17,363 nt of DNA, from NCBI GenBank assembly GCA_964584325.1, contig CAZOZP010000067.1:1-17363 (forward strand), written 5' to 3'. Every line of letters starts with the position of its first letter. The first letter of the stretch is position 1. Below, piece after piece: positions 7,027 through 15,723 of this stretch. A program made the position numbers and the translations under genes. The notes beneath the pieces are model-generated. The model was given only the letters and a program-made list of their open reading frames with translations, was not told the DNA's origin and did not search any database. This DNA comes from CAZOZP01 sp964584325 (GTDB taxonomy: Bacteria; Bacteroidota; Ignavibacteria; Ignavibacteriales; Melioribacteraceae).

Positions 7027-9816
7027 ATGGCTAAACAAAATCAAAATTATGTATATTTCTTCGGAGGCAAAAAAGCCGACGGAAAAGCGGATATGAAAAA
7101 CCTGTTGGGAGGCAAAGGTGCGAATTTGGCAGAAATGGTAAATATCGGATTGCCCGTTCCCGCCGGATTCACCATTACCACTGAAGTATGTACATATTAT
7201 TATGCTAACAAAAACACTTATCCAAAAGAATTAAACGATCAGATTCTAAGTGCTCTGAAAAAAGTAGAACACCAGATGGAAGCCAAATTCGGCGATTCCA
7301 AGAATCCTCTTCTTGTTTCAGTAAGATCAGGCGCAAGAGCTTCGATGCCCGGAATGATGGATACAATCCTCAACCTCGGATTAAATGATACAACTGTTCA
7401 GGGCCTGATAGAGAAGACCCAGAATCCAAGATTTGCTTATGATTCTTACAGAAGATTTGTAGCCATGTATGGTGATGTCGTTTTAGGACTTAAACCTGTT
7501 GACAAGCACGATGCAGATCCTTTTGAAGAAATTCTCGAAAAGAAAAAACATGCACGCAATGTTGTGAAAGACACAGACCTTACGGCTGATGATTTAAAAG
7601 AACTTGTTTATGAATTCAAAAAAGCAATTAAAGATAAAACCGGCAGCGATTTCCCGGAAGATCCGATGGAACAGATGTGGGGTGCAATCGGTGCAGTTTT
7701 CGGTTCATGGATGAATGACAGAGCCATAGTTTACAGAAAACTTAATAACATTCCTGCCGAATGGGGTACAGCCGTAAACGTACAATCAATGGTATTCGGA
7801 AATATGGGCGAAGACTCAGGAACAGGCGTTGCTTTTACACGCGACCCTGCCAGCGGCGAAAACATTTTTTACGGAGAATATCTTTTTAATGCTCAGGGCG
7901 AAGACGTTGTGGCAGGAATCAGAACTCCTTTCCCAATTTCACATCTTAAAGACGATGATGCAAAAGTTTACAAACAGCTTGATGATATAAGACATATACT
8001 CGAAGAACATTACCGCGATATGATGGACATAGAATTTACGATTCAGCAGGGCAAACTCTGGATGCTTCAGTGCCGTGTAGGCAAAAGAACCGGTTTTGCT
8101 GCTGTGAAAATTGCTGTTGATATGGTTCGCGAAAAACTTATCTCCAAAAAAGAAGCACTGATGAGAATAGACCCTGACCAGTTAAATCAACTTCTCAGAC
8201 CAATCTTTGATTCTGCGGAAAAGAAAGAAGCAATGAATTCTAACAGATTCCTGGCTAAAGGATTAAATGCAGGTCCGGGTGCTGCTGCAGGTAAAGTTGC
8301 ATTCAGTGCTGTTGATGCTGAAGAAATTGCAAAAACAGGATGCAGTGTTATTCTCGTAAGAGTTGAAACCTCACCTGAAGATATCAGCGGGATGGTTGCT
8401 TCAGAAGGGATCTTAACAGCAAAAGGCGGTATGACTTCTCACGCTGCACTCGTTGCACGTCAGATGGGAAAAGTTTGCGTTGCCGGTTGCGGATCTCTTC
8501 TCATTGATTATAAAACTCTGGAGATGAGAGTTGAAGGAAAAGACATTGTAATTAAACAAGGCGATTATATATCAATTGACGGTTCGACCGGAGAAGTTTT
8601 TGCCGGTGAAATTAAAACAAAACCATCTGAAGTGGTTCAGGTTCTTATTGATAAAACACTCGACCCGAAAGATTCAGATGTATTCAAGACTTACAAAGAC
8701 CTTATGACCTGGGCTGATTCATACAGAACAATGGGAGTAAGAACTAATGCAGACCAACCTAACCAGTCAGCCAATGCCCTCTCTTTCGGAGCTGAAGGAA
8801 TTGGTCTTTGCAGAACAGAACACATGTTCTTTGAAGGCGACAGAATTTTATCAGTCAGAAAAATGATATTTGCCGACAATACTGAAGAAAGGAAAGCAGC
8901 GCTTGCTGAATTACTTCCTCTACAGAAAGGCGATTTTGCAGGAATATTCAGAGTAATGAACGGATTCCCTGTAACTGTAAGAACACTTGATCCGCCTCTT
9001 CATGAATTCCTGCCTCAGACTGATGAAGATGTAAAAATGTTTGCAAAGAAAGCCGGAAAATCCGTAAAGGAAGTCGAAGCCAAAAAAGAAGCTCTTCACG
9101 AACTTAACCCGATGCTCGGATTCAGAGGCTGCCGTCTTGGAATAGTTTATCCTGAAATAATTGAAATGCAGGCACGTGCGATTATTGAAGCTGCTGTTGA
9201 AGTATCAAAAGAAGGAATTGAAGTTCTTCCTGAAATAATGATACCACTTGTAAGCACAGTTAAGGAACTTAAACTGCAGGAATCAATTGTAAGAAGAGTA
9301 GCTGCCGAAGTATTCGAAGAACAGAAAAAAGAAATAGAATATATGGTCGGTACAATGATTGAGCTGCCAAGAGCTGCTCTTACCGCCAATGAAATTGCAG
9401 AAGTTGCAGAATTTTTCAGCTTCGGAACAAACGATCTTACACAAACTACTTTCGGTCTGTCAAGAGACGACGCAGGAAGATTCCTTCCGCTGTATGTTGA
9501 AAAAGAGATTCTCAGAAGAGATCCGTTTGAAAGCATAGACCAAAACGGTGTCGGACAACTAATTGAAATAGGTGTGGAAAGAGGTCGTTCTGTAAGGAAA
9601 AAACTTAAAGTTGGAATTTGTGGCGAACACGGTGGTGAACCTGAATCTGTGGAATTCTGCCACAGAGCCGGAATGAATTATGTTTCCTGCTCTCCTTTCC
9701 GCGTTCCGATTGCCCGTCTTGCAGCTTCAAGAGCGGCAATTAAAGAAAAACTTGCTGAAAAAGCCGATGGAAAGAAAAAAGATAAAAAGAAAGACAAATC
9801 TAAAAAGAAACACTAA
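7027..9816 (+). CDS. ppdK: Pyruvate, phosphate dikinase
   Basis: This cytoplasmic enzyme reversibly converts pyruvate, ATP and phosphate to phosphoenolpyruvate, AMP and pyrophosphate, serving gluconeogenesis or PPi-dependent glycolysis. Domains in order are an N-terminal ATP-grasp domain (GGKGANLAEM near residue 28; SVRSGARASMPGMMDT near 100), the swivelling phosphohistidine domain with GGMTSHAALVARQMGK and catalytic His472, and the PEP/pyruvate-binding TIM barrel ending in GICGEHGGEP with catalytic Cys865. At 929 residues it is longer than typical (about 870-900). The excess includes a tail from about residue 910 that is almost entirely Lys with some Asp and Ser. A strong GGAGG (7014-7018) lies eight bases before the ATG. 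A 36-base gap upstream and a hairpin downstream suggest that it may be transcribed as its own unit. Confidence 0.98.
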   Translation: MAKQNQNYVYFFGGKKADGKADMKNLLGGKGANLAEMVNIGLPVPAGFTITTEVCTYYYANKNTYPKELNDQILSALKKVEHQMEAKFGDSKNPLLVSVRSGARASMPGMMDTILNLGLNDTTVQGLIEKTQNPRFAYDSYRRFVAMYGDVVLGLKPVDKHDADPFEEILEKKKHARNVVKDTDLTADDLKELVYEFKKAIKDKTGSDFPEDPMEQMWGAIGAVFGSWMNDRAIVYRKLNNIPAEWGTAVNVQSMVFGNMGEDSGTGVAFTRDPASGENIFYGEYLFNAQGEDVVAGIRTPFPISHLKDDDAKVYKQLDDIRHILEEHYRDMMDIEFTIQQGKLWMLQCRVGKRTGFAAVKIAVDMVREKLISKKEALMRIDPDQLNQLLRPIFDSAEKKEAMNSNRFLAKGLNAGPGAAAGKVAFSAVDAEEIAKTGCSVILVRVETSPEDISGMVASEGILTAKGGMTSHAALVARQMGKVCVAGCGSLLIDYKTLEMRVEGKDIVIKQGDYISIDGSTGEVFAGEIKTKPSEVVQVLIDKTLDPKDSDVFKTYKDLMTWADSYRTMGVRTNADQPNQSANALSFGAEGIGLCRTEHMFFEGDRILSVRKMIFADNTEERKAALAELLPLQKGDFAGIFRVMNGFPVTVRTLDPPLHEFLPQTDEDVKMFAKKAGKSVKEVEAKKEALHELNPMLGFRGCRLGIVYPEIIEMQARAIIEAAVEVSKEGIEVLPEIMIPLVSTVKELKLQESIVRRVAAEVFEEQKKEIEYMVGTMIELPRAALTANEIAEVAEFFSFGTNDLTQTTFGLSRDDAGRFLPLYVEKEILRRDPFESIDQNGVGQLIEIGVERGRSVRKKLKVGICGEHGGEPESVEFCHRAGMNYVSCSPFRVPIARLAASRAAIKEKLAEKADGKKKDKKKDKSKKKH

Positions 9817-9838
9817 TCCTTTTTAGTAGATGCCTTTA

Positions 9839-9893
9839 GCTGCAAAGTTTTAGCCGTTCCGATTCTTAAATAAGAAACGGAACGGCCTGCAGC
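9839..9893. terminator. Strong two-part hairpin after ppdK, probable transcription end
   Basis: GCCGTTCCGATTCTT (9853-9867) and AAGAAACGGAACGGC (9872-9886) form a 15-pair stem with one mismatch and a 4-base loop (AAAT). The outer arms GCTGCA (9839-9844) and TGCAGC (9888-9893) also pair exactly, closing an asymmetric internal loop. The hairpin lies between ppdK and queA, where a terminator is expected. It lacks the U-run directly after the stem that classical intrinsic terminators have. The nearest T-run (9908-9912, ATTTTTG) is about 15 bases further on. A 3'-end stabiliser or a processing hairpin is therefore a fair alternative. Confidence 0.5.
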
Positions 9894-9935
9894 AAATTGA
9901 TGAACGATTTTTGAAATGAATTGCAAGGAGTATCA

Positions 9936-10973
9936 ATGAAACTCTCAGATTTTAAGTACAACCTCCCTAAAACTTCAATTGCCAAATTTCCAGCTGTTCC
10001 AAGAGATTCCGCAAAAATGATGGTTATCAACAGAAAAGACCAGTCGATTGAACATAAAGTTTTTTCTGAAATAATTGATTATATGAACAAAGATGACGTG
10101 CTTGTTATTAATCATACCAAGGTTATGCAGGCAAGACTGATAGGGAACAAGGAAAGAACAAATGCAAAAATTGAAGTGTTCGTACTTCGGGAATTAAATA
10201 AAACAGAAAACATCTGGGATGTTATAGTTGACCCTGCAAGGAAAGTAAGAATCGGCAACAGAATTTATTTCAACGACAAATTCTGGTGCGAAGTAATTGA
10301 CAACACTACTTCACGGGGAAGAACCGTTAGGTTTAACGATGAAAGCGGAGATATTTATAAGTCAATTGAAACAATCGGACAAACTCCACTTCCGCCTTAC
10401 ATTAAAAGAGACTCCGTTCCGGAAGATAAAGAGCAGTATCAAACTGTTTTCGCGAGACAAGACGGATCGGTGGCCGCTCCTACAGCCGGACTACATTTTA
10501 CTGATGAACTTCTTGAAAAAATAAAGGCAAAAGGAATAAAAATTGTTCCGGTTATACTTCATATCGGACTCGGAACTTTCCGTCAGGTTGAAGTTGAAGA
10601 TCTCACAAAACACAAAATGGATTCAGAATTTTTTGAGATTACTGAAGAATCAGCCGCTATGGTTAATAAGGCTATATCATCAAAAAAGAATATTTTTGTG
10701 GTAGGCACAAGCTCAACAAGAGCTCTTGAAAGCAGCGTAACTGCTGAAGGCTTCGTAAAAGCGAACAAGGGCTGGACTGACAAATTTATATTTCCGCCTT
10801 ATGAGTTTAAAATTACTAAAAGTCTGATTACGAATTTTCATATGCCGGAGTCAACTTTACTTATGCTGACTTCAGCTTTCTGCGATTATGAGATATTAAT
10901 GAAAGCATACAAGAAGGCAATCAAAGAAGATTACAGAATGTTAAGCTACGGCGACGCAATGCTTATCTTGTAA
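9936..10973 (+). CDS. queA: tRNA preQ1(34) S-adenosylmethionine ribosyltransferase-isomerase QueA
   Basis: QueA transfers and isomerises the ribose of S-adenosylmethionine onto preQ1 at the wobble base of GUN-anticodon tRNAs, forming epoxyqueuosine. The 345 residues match the usual length. Typical segments are the N-terminal LSDFKYNLPKTSIAKFP, VPRDSAKMMV (21-30), DVLVINHTKV, the GSVAAPTAGLHFT active-site region, HIGLGTF, and TNFHMPESTLLML near the C-terminus. The frame also has a TTG at 9921, but the ATG at 9936 is preferred: AAGGAG (9925-9930) sits five bases before it, and the family N-terminus begins there. The stop codon is four bases from ispD. No match to the preQ1 riboswitch pattern is visible upstream. 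Other queuosine genes are not in the window. Confidence 0.97.
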   Translation: MKLSDFKYNLPKTSIAKFPAVPRDSAKMMVINRKDQSIEHKVFSEIIDYMNKDDVLVINHTKVMQARLIGNKERTNAKIEVFVLRELNKTENIWDVIVDPARKVRIGNRIYFNDKFWCEVIDNTTSRGRTVRFNDESGDIYKSIETIGQTPLPPYIKRDSVPEDKEQYQTVFARQDGSVAAPTAGLHFTDELLEKIKAKGIKIVPVILHIGLGTFRQVEVEDLTKHKMDSEFFEITEESAAMVNKAISSKKNIFVVGTSSTRALESSVTAEGFVKANKGWTDKFIFPPYEFKITKSLITNFHMPESTLLMLTSAFCDYEILMKAYKKAIKEDYRMLSYGDAMLIL

Positions 10974-10977
10974 TAAT

Positions 10978-11667
10978 ATGAAAACAGTTGCAATAATACC
11001 CTCCGGTGGATCAGGAAAACGTGCCGGAACTCAGCTGCCGAAACAGTACCTTAATTTTCACGGCAGTGAGATGATAGTATATACAATTCAAGCTTTTCAA
11101 TTATCTGATTCTATTGACGAAATAGTAATAGCCGCAGATCCGTATTATTTCCCTCTGCTTGAAAAAATAAAAAGCGATTACGGCTTTTCAAAAATGTCAA
11201 TGATTGTTCCGGGTGGAAATGAAAGACAGGATTCAGTATATAATGCCCTTAAATCAATTGACTGCAGCGATTCTGATCTCATTGCTGTACACGATGCGGC
11301 TCGTCCGCTTATCTCAGGTGAATTACTGGAAAAAGCTGTAATTTCTGCCAAATCCTTCGATAATATTGTTGTAGCTTTAAAAGCTAAAGATACTCTAATA
11401 AAGGGATCTGATGAAGTTGAAACATACCTCGACCGCTCTGACGTTTATTATGCTCAGACCCCGCAGATTTTCAGGTACTGCAATCTGAAATATGCTTTCG
11501 ATGAAGCTTATAAAGCAGAATTTTATGGTACAGATGAATCTATGCTCGTTCAGCGTGTCGGTTTTAAAGTCAAGATTATTGAAGGAAGTTATCTGAATCT
11601 GAAAATCACTTCTGCCGAAGACCTCAGAATTTTCGAGATGCTCAGCAGAAATATAAAATTACATTGA
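10978..11667 (+). CDS. ispD: 2-C-methyl-D-erythritol 4-phosphate cytidylyltransferase IspD
   Basis: IspD attaches CMP from CTP to methylerythritol phosphate, the third step of the non-mevalonate isoprenoid pathway, in the cytoplasm. The 229 residues are of normal length. The nucleotide-binding loop reads IPSGGSGKR (7-15), where most homologues have an AAGxGxRMG-type loop, followed by PKQY (21-24). GGNERQDSV (79-87), HDAARP (105-110), AQTPQIF and the C-terminal LKITSAED complete the expected series. The frame starts four bases after queA with no clear Shine-Dalgarno, so it probably depends on queA translation. IspF, often adjacent to or fused with IspD, is absent here. A related cytidylyltransferase such as TarI is a distant alternative. 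Confidence 0.93.
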   Translation: MKTVAIIPSGGSGKRAGTQLPKQYLNFHGSEMIVYTIQAFQLSDSIDEIVIAADPYYFPLLEKIKSDYGFSKMSMIVPGGNERQDSVYNALKSIDCSDSDLIAVHDAARPLISGELLEKAVISAKSFDNIVVALKAKDTLIKGSDEVETYLDRSDVYYAQTPQIFRYCNLKYAFDEAYKAEFYGTDESMLVQRVGFKVKIIEGSYLNLKITSAEDLRIFEMLSRNIKLH

Positions 11668-11715
11668 AAATTGATACGGAAGTTCTTAAGTTTACGAAAA
11701 GGAAAATAAATTATT

Positions 11716-12381
11716 ATGAGTCTCAATCTTTTTGCTATTATCGGGCTTTCTTATCTTGTAGGAGCAATTCCGACAAGTATTATTGTCAGCAAACTCGTAA
11801 GAGGAATTGATATTAGGAATTATGGCAGCGGAAACGCCGGTGGGTCCAATGTGTTTCGTATCCTAGGCTGGAAATACGGTGTTTTGGTGATAATCCTGGA
11901 TGCTTTGAAAGGTGCCGTAGCGGTTATCGGTGTTGCGCGTCTTTTTCTTGGCGAAATGCCTTTTTCCAATCAAACTCCTTTTGATGATTTTACGTTAATC
12001 CAGATTCTTGCAGGAGTTGCTGCGGTAGTAGGACATGTTTGGACAGTCTTTGCAGGATTCCGAGGCGGAAAAGGTATTGCAACTGCTCTTGGGTTTCTTA
12101 TTACAATTATTACCATAGATATGCTTCTTGCATGTGCTGTATTCCTGATAGTAGTTACATTATCAAAATATATTTCTCTCGGCTCGGTTTCAGCCGCAGT
12201 ATCAGTTCCTCTTATTCTTATTATCAGAGAGAATTTATTCAATGTTGACATACTTGGTTACGGAACAATACTTCCCTTCAGTATTGCCATTGCTTTGCTT
12301 GTAATATACACACACAGAGCTAATCTAAAAAGGCTTTTTGAAGGAAGTGAAAATAAAATTTCTTTCTCGCGGAAAAAATAA
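11716..12381 (+). CDS. plsY: Glycerol-3-phosphate 1-O-acyltransferase PlsY
   Basis: PlsY is an inner-membrane enzyme that transfers the acyl group of acyl-phosphate to position 1 of glycerol-3-phosphate, the first committed step of phospholipid synthesis. The 221 residues contain several hydrophobic helices and the three conserved cytoplasmic loops: GSGNAGGSNVFR (37-48), GHVWTVFAGFRGGKGIAT (106-123), and a C-terminal loop including YTHRANLKRLFEG. AAAAGGAAA (11697-11705) lies about ten bases before the ATG. The next gene, gpsA, makes its substrate and starts nine bases after the stop codon, a functional pairing. The acyl-phosphate supplier PlsX is not in the window. Confidence 0.97.
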   Translation: MSLNLFAIIGLSYLVGAIPTSIIVSKLVRGIDIRNYGSGNAGGSNVFRILGWKYGVLVIILDALKGAVAVIGVARLFLGEMPFSNQTPFDDFTLIQILAGVAAVVGHVWTVFAGFRGGKGIATALGFLITIITIDMLLACAVFLIVVTLSKYISLGSVSAAVSVPLILIIRENLFNVDILGYGTILPFSIAIALLVIYTHRANLKRLFEGSENKISFSRKK

Positions 12382-12390
12382 AAGATTATA

Positions 12391-13386
12391 ATGCGGATTT
12401 CTGTAATTGGTGCCGGAAGCTGGGGAACAACACTTGCGGTACTTTTAGTTTATAACGGGCATACAGTTACCTTATGGGAATATGATAAGGACTACACCAA
12501 AACCCTTTCAAAAACACGGGAAAACAAAACTTTTCTTCCCGGCGTGAAACTTCCTGAAGAAATGATCATAACGAACTCATTAAAAGATGCGGCCATGGAT
12601 AAACATATGCTTGTAATTGCCGTGCCTACACAATTTATAAGAAGTGTTCTTAAACAGATTTCAGGAATAGTTTCACCTCATTCTCTTGTTGTTTCTGTTT
12701 CAAAAGGAATAGAAAACAAAACCCTTGCAACTGTTTCACAGATTATAGCTGAAGAACTTCATACAATTCCCAAAAACAATATTGCTGTTTTATCGGGACC
12801 TTCCCACGCTGAAGAAGTAAGCAGGAGGATTCCTACAACTGTAGTCGCCGCATCCGCAAGCAAAGAAACATCAGCAACTGTTCAGGCTGTTTTCGGTACA
12901 TCATACTTCCGTATTTACTCTTCTGAAGATATTCTTGGAGTAGAATTGGCCGGAGCAGTGAAAAACGTTATAGCAATTGGTGCCGGAATTGTTGATGGAG
13001 CCGGATTCGGAGATAATACTAAAGCGGCAATTATGACACGTGGTGTTGCTGAGCTTTCGAGATTAGGAACTGCACTGGGTGCACAAACAAAAACATTCGC
13101 CGGTTTAAGCGGAATGGGCGATCTTATTGTTACCTGCGGAAGCAGACACAGCCGAAACCGTTATGTCGGAGAACAACTGGGAAAAGGTATTAAACTCACT
13201 CAGATTCTCAAATCAATGAAAATGGTTGCTGAAGGTATTGATACCTGCCGTTCGGTTAAAGCTGTTATTGACAAGAACGGTATTGATGCTCCTATATGTA
13301 CAGCAGTCTATCAGATAATGTTTGAAGATAAAGATCCCGCTCAGGCAACTTACGAACTTATGACACGCGATTTCAAGTCAGAATAA
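12391..13386 (+). CDS. gpsA: Glycerol-3-phosphate dehydrogenase [NAD(P)+] GpsA
   Basis: GpsA reduces dihydroxyacetone phosphate to sn-glycerol-3-phosphate, which feeds PlsY encoded just upstream. The 331 residues match the family's length. The Rossmann loop is GAGSWGT (7-13). SVSKGIEN (102-109) carries the conserved Lys105, LSGPSHAEEV spans 134-143, and Lys191 in GAVKNVIAIG is the expected catalytic lysine. FGDNTKAAIMTRG (206-218), GLSGMGDLIVTC (238-249) and SRHSRNRYVG (251-260) form the substrate and cofactor region. No clear Shine-Dalgarno precedes the ATG, so it is probably translated together with plsY. Confidence 0.97.
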   Translation: MRISVIGAGSWGTTLAVLLVYNGHTVTLWEYDKDYTKTLSKTRENKTFLPGVKLPEEMIITNSLKDAAMDKHMLVIAVPTQFIRSVLKQISGIVSPHSLVVSVSKGIENKTLATVSQIIAEELHTIPKNNIAVLSGPSHAEEVSRRIPTTVVAASASKETSATVQAVFGTSYFRIYSSEDILGVELAGAVKNVIAIGAGIVDGAGFGDNTKAAIMTRGVAELSRLGTALGAQTKTFAGLSGMGDLIVTCGSRHSRNRYVGEQLGKGIKLTQILKSMKMVAEGIDTCRSVKAVIDKNGIDAPICTAVYQIMFEDKDPAQATYELMTRDFKSE

Positions 13387-13392
13387 TCCTTT

Positions 13393-13430
13393 ATATCTAA
13401 ATAATATTCTTTTCTTAATTAGATATTTTT
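13393..13430 (+). terminator. Weak AT-rich hairpin with T-run between gpsA and recG
   Basis: ATATCTAA (13393-13400) and TTAGATAT (13419-13426) are exact inverted arms around an 18-base loop, followed by T-rich sequence (13426-13430, then CTCT). The layout is that of an intrinsic terminator for the plsY-gpsA run. The stem has only one G-C pair and the loop is long, so efficiency would be low and chance occurrence in AT-rich sequence is plausible. Confidence 0.25.
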
Positions 13431-13445
13431 CTCTATATTTTGGGC

Positions 13446-15611
13446 ATGAAAAATATACTGGATATTTCCCTGCCGGTTCAGTACTTAAAACATGTTGGAC
13501 CAAAGAGGGCAGAATCATTTAACAAAGCAGGAATATTCACAGTCAGGGATTTACTTTATTACTTCCCTTTCAGGCATCTGGACAGATCGAATATCCTGAC
13601 AATCGGTGTTGCAGCCGAATTGATAAATTCCGGTTTTGACGGAGAAATAACTGTAATGGGTGAAGTTGTTTCGACTGAAACGGTAAATGCCAGAAATAAA
13701 AAGTTTCTTAAAGTTATATTCAAGGATAAGAAGGGATATTTTGAAGGGATCTGGTTTAACGGAATAAAATATTTTACTTCCTTTTTTGAACCGGGAAAAA
13801 CATTTATAATTAGTGCAAAACCTAATTTTACCAGATACGGAAATATACAGTTCTCTCACCCTGATTATGACAGTCTCAGTTCTGATGAAAGTCAGGATTT
13901 CTTTAATACCGGCAAGATAATTCCTGTTTATTCCATAACAAAAGAACTTCGCACCAGCAATCTTGGAGAATTCAGTTTACGAAAAATTCTTTCTTACGCT
14001 GTTGAAACATTTCAGGATTATATTCCGGAAACCCTTCCTGAAAATATTGTAAAAAGATTTGATCTGCTTAGTTGTAAAAATGCCGTTTCCTCAATGCATT
14101 TCCCTGATTCCGCTGCAACACTGGAAAAAGCAAAACAGCGGTTTAAGTATGAAGAGTTTTTCTACTTCGAAATACTTGTTGCACTTAGGAAATTCTCAGT
14201 TAAGAATATAAAACCGGGAATTGCATTTACAATTAAAACCGGTCTGATTAAGTCTTTTCTTTCTTCACTGCCATTTGAACTTACACAAGCCCAACTTAGA
14301 GTACTGCACGAGATTAGACTTGATATGGAAAAACCTATTCCAATGAACAGACTCATTCAAGGCGATGTAGGAAGCGGAAAAACAATTGTTGCACTTATTG
14401 CAATGCTAATTGCTGTCGATAACGGAAAAAAAGCCGCATTGATGGTACCGACTGAAATACTTGCCGATCAGCATTACAAAAAAATATCTTTAATGTTAGC
14501 CGGTTTTAACATAAGATGCGCTCTGATTTTAGGCGGATTGAATAAAAACACTAAAAATGAATCTCTAAGGGAAGCCGATATAATTATCGGGACACACGCA
14601 CTTATTCAATCTGATGTTACTTTTGAAGATTTAGGATTAGCCGTAATTGATGAACAACACCGATTCGGAGTGGATCAGAGAATGGCGCTCATTGGCAAAG
14701 GGAATGCCCCCGATGTGCTTGTTATGACGGCAACACCTATTCCTCGAACTTTGACCATGACGCTTTACGGCGATCTTGATATATCTGTTATAGATGAAAT
14801 GCCCAAAAACCGCAAGGAGATAAGAACAGTTGTAAGAAGCGATAACTCTCTTCCTGAAATATATTCATTTATTAAGGATAAAATAGCTGAAGGCTATCAA
14901 GCCTACATTGTGTACCCACTTGTTGATGAATCTGAAAAACTGGAATTGAAAGCCGCTGAAACTCATTATGTAGAACTTTCTGAAGGAGTATTTGCAGATT
15001 ACACGGTTGGTCTTCTGCACGGGAAAATGAATTGGAAAGATAAAGAAAAAGTCATGCTCGATTTCGCTGCAAAAAAGTATGATATCTTAATTTCCACAAC
15101 TGTCATCGAAGTCGGAATAGATATTCCTGATGCAAACATTATTGTAATAAACGATTCCTTCAGGTTCGGTTTATCACAATTACATCAGTTACGCGGTCGT
15201 GTGGGAAGAAGCAGTAAACAGGCCTATTGTATTCTTATAGCTGATTACAAGTACTACAACCGCCATAACAACCGGCCTGACATTAAATATATGTCCTCTT
15301 CCGAGATTGAGCGAAACAAAGCCGCAATCAGATTAGCTTCGATGGTGAAATTTCCCGGTGGATTTGATCTTTCGGAAATTGATATGAAACTCCGCGGTCC
15401 GGGAAACATTTTCGGAACAGAACAAAGCGGTTACCCTGCTCTTAAATACGGAGATATTACCGAAGACTCAGATATTTTGGTGCTGGCTAAAAATGCTGCA
15501 TTTGAAGTAATAGAATCTGATCCTGAACTTAAATCGCCCTCAAACCTACTGATTAAACAAAGACTTCTATCCGACTATTCCGGAAGTCTGAAATATTCCG
15601 GAATTGCTTAA
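13446..15611 (+). CDS. recG: ATP-dependent DNA helicase RecG
   Basis: RecG is a superfamily 2 helicase that remodels stalled replication forks, Holliday junctions and R-loops. The 721 residues comprise an N-terminal wedge/OB region starting with LKHVGPKRAESF, then the helicase core. The core has GDVGSGKT (306-313, Walker A), DEQH (402-405, Walker B), MTATPIPRT (motif III), the IEVGIDIPDA segment and LRGRVGR (582-588, motif VI). The conserved C-terminal LRGPGNIFGTEQSG follows. A TTG six bases upstream (13440) would add two residues, but the ATG at 13446 fits the family start better. No Shine-Dalgarno is evident. Upstream is a 59-base AT-rich gap. Confidence 0.97.
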   Translation: MKNILDISLPVQYLKHVGPKRAESFNKAGIFTVRDLLYYFPFRHLDRSNILTIGVAAELINSGFDGEITVMGEVVSTETVNARNKKFLKVIFKDKKGYFEGIWFNGIKYFTSFFEPGKTFIISAKPNFTRYGNIQFSHPDYDSLSSDESQDFFNTGKIIPVYSITKELRTSNLGEFSLRKILSYAVETFQDYIPETLPENIVKRFDLLSCKNAVSSMHFPDSAATLEKAKQRFKYEEFFYFEILVALRKFSVKNIKPGIAFTIKTGLIKSFLSSLPFELTQAQLRVLHEIRLDMEKPIPMNRLIQGDVGSGKTIVALIAMLIAVDNGKKAALMVPTEILADQHYKKISLMLAGFNIRCALILGGLNKNTKNESLREADIIIGTHALIQSDVTFEDLGLAVIDEQHRFGVDQRMALIGKGNAPDVLVMTATPIPRTLTMTLYGDLDISVIDEMPKNRKEIRTVVRSDNSLPEIYSFIKDKIAEGYQAYIVYPLVDESEKLELKAAETHYVELSEGVFADYTVGLLHGKMNWKDKEKVMLDFAAKKYDILISTTVIEVGIDIPDANIIVINDSFRFGLSQLHQLRGRVGRSSKQAYCILIADYKYYNRHNNRPDIKYMSSSEIERNKAAIRLASMVKFPGGFDLSEIDMKLRGPGNIFGTEQSGYPALKYGDITEDSDILVLAKNAAFEVIESDPELKSPSNLLIKQRLLSDYSGSLKYSGIA

Positions 15612-15723
15612 AATTTTCTTGTGATTTAGACAATTCTCCATAAATTCTTGTTGCTTTATTTCTAACCGAGTTATATGTTATATAAAGTTAATACTATCTT
15701 ATTTATATCGGATCGGAGGGAAA

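Noticed and set aside
9147..9536. Minus-strand open frame of 129 codons inside ppdK
   Set aside because: It is a shadow of the highly conserved PEP-binding barrel of PPDK; its Ser/Ile-rich translation shows no family features.
9817..9935. preQ1 riboswitch upstream of queA
   Set aside because: Queuosine genes are often controlled this way, but the hairpin here has a long perfect-type stem and no C-rich loop paired with an A-rich tail as in the preQ1-I pseudoknot.
13432..13445. TATATTTTG as a Bacteroidota-type -7 box before recG
   Set aside because: It is one base off the TAnnTTTG spacing and so close to the start codon that transcription would begin at or after the ATG.
15651..15679. Sigma-70-like promoter TTGCTT, 17-base spacer, TATGTT before the lipoprotein gene
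   Set aside because: Both boxes match the consensus poorly (three and four of six), and the region is AT-rich enough for such matches by chance. No Bacteroidota-type TAnnTTTG box is seen either, so no promoter is annotated.
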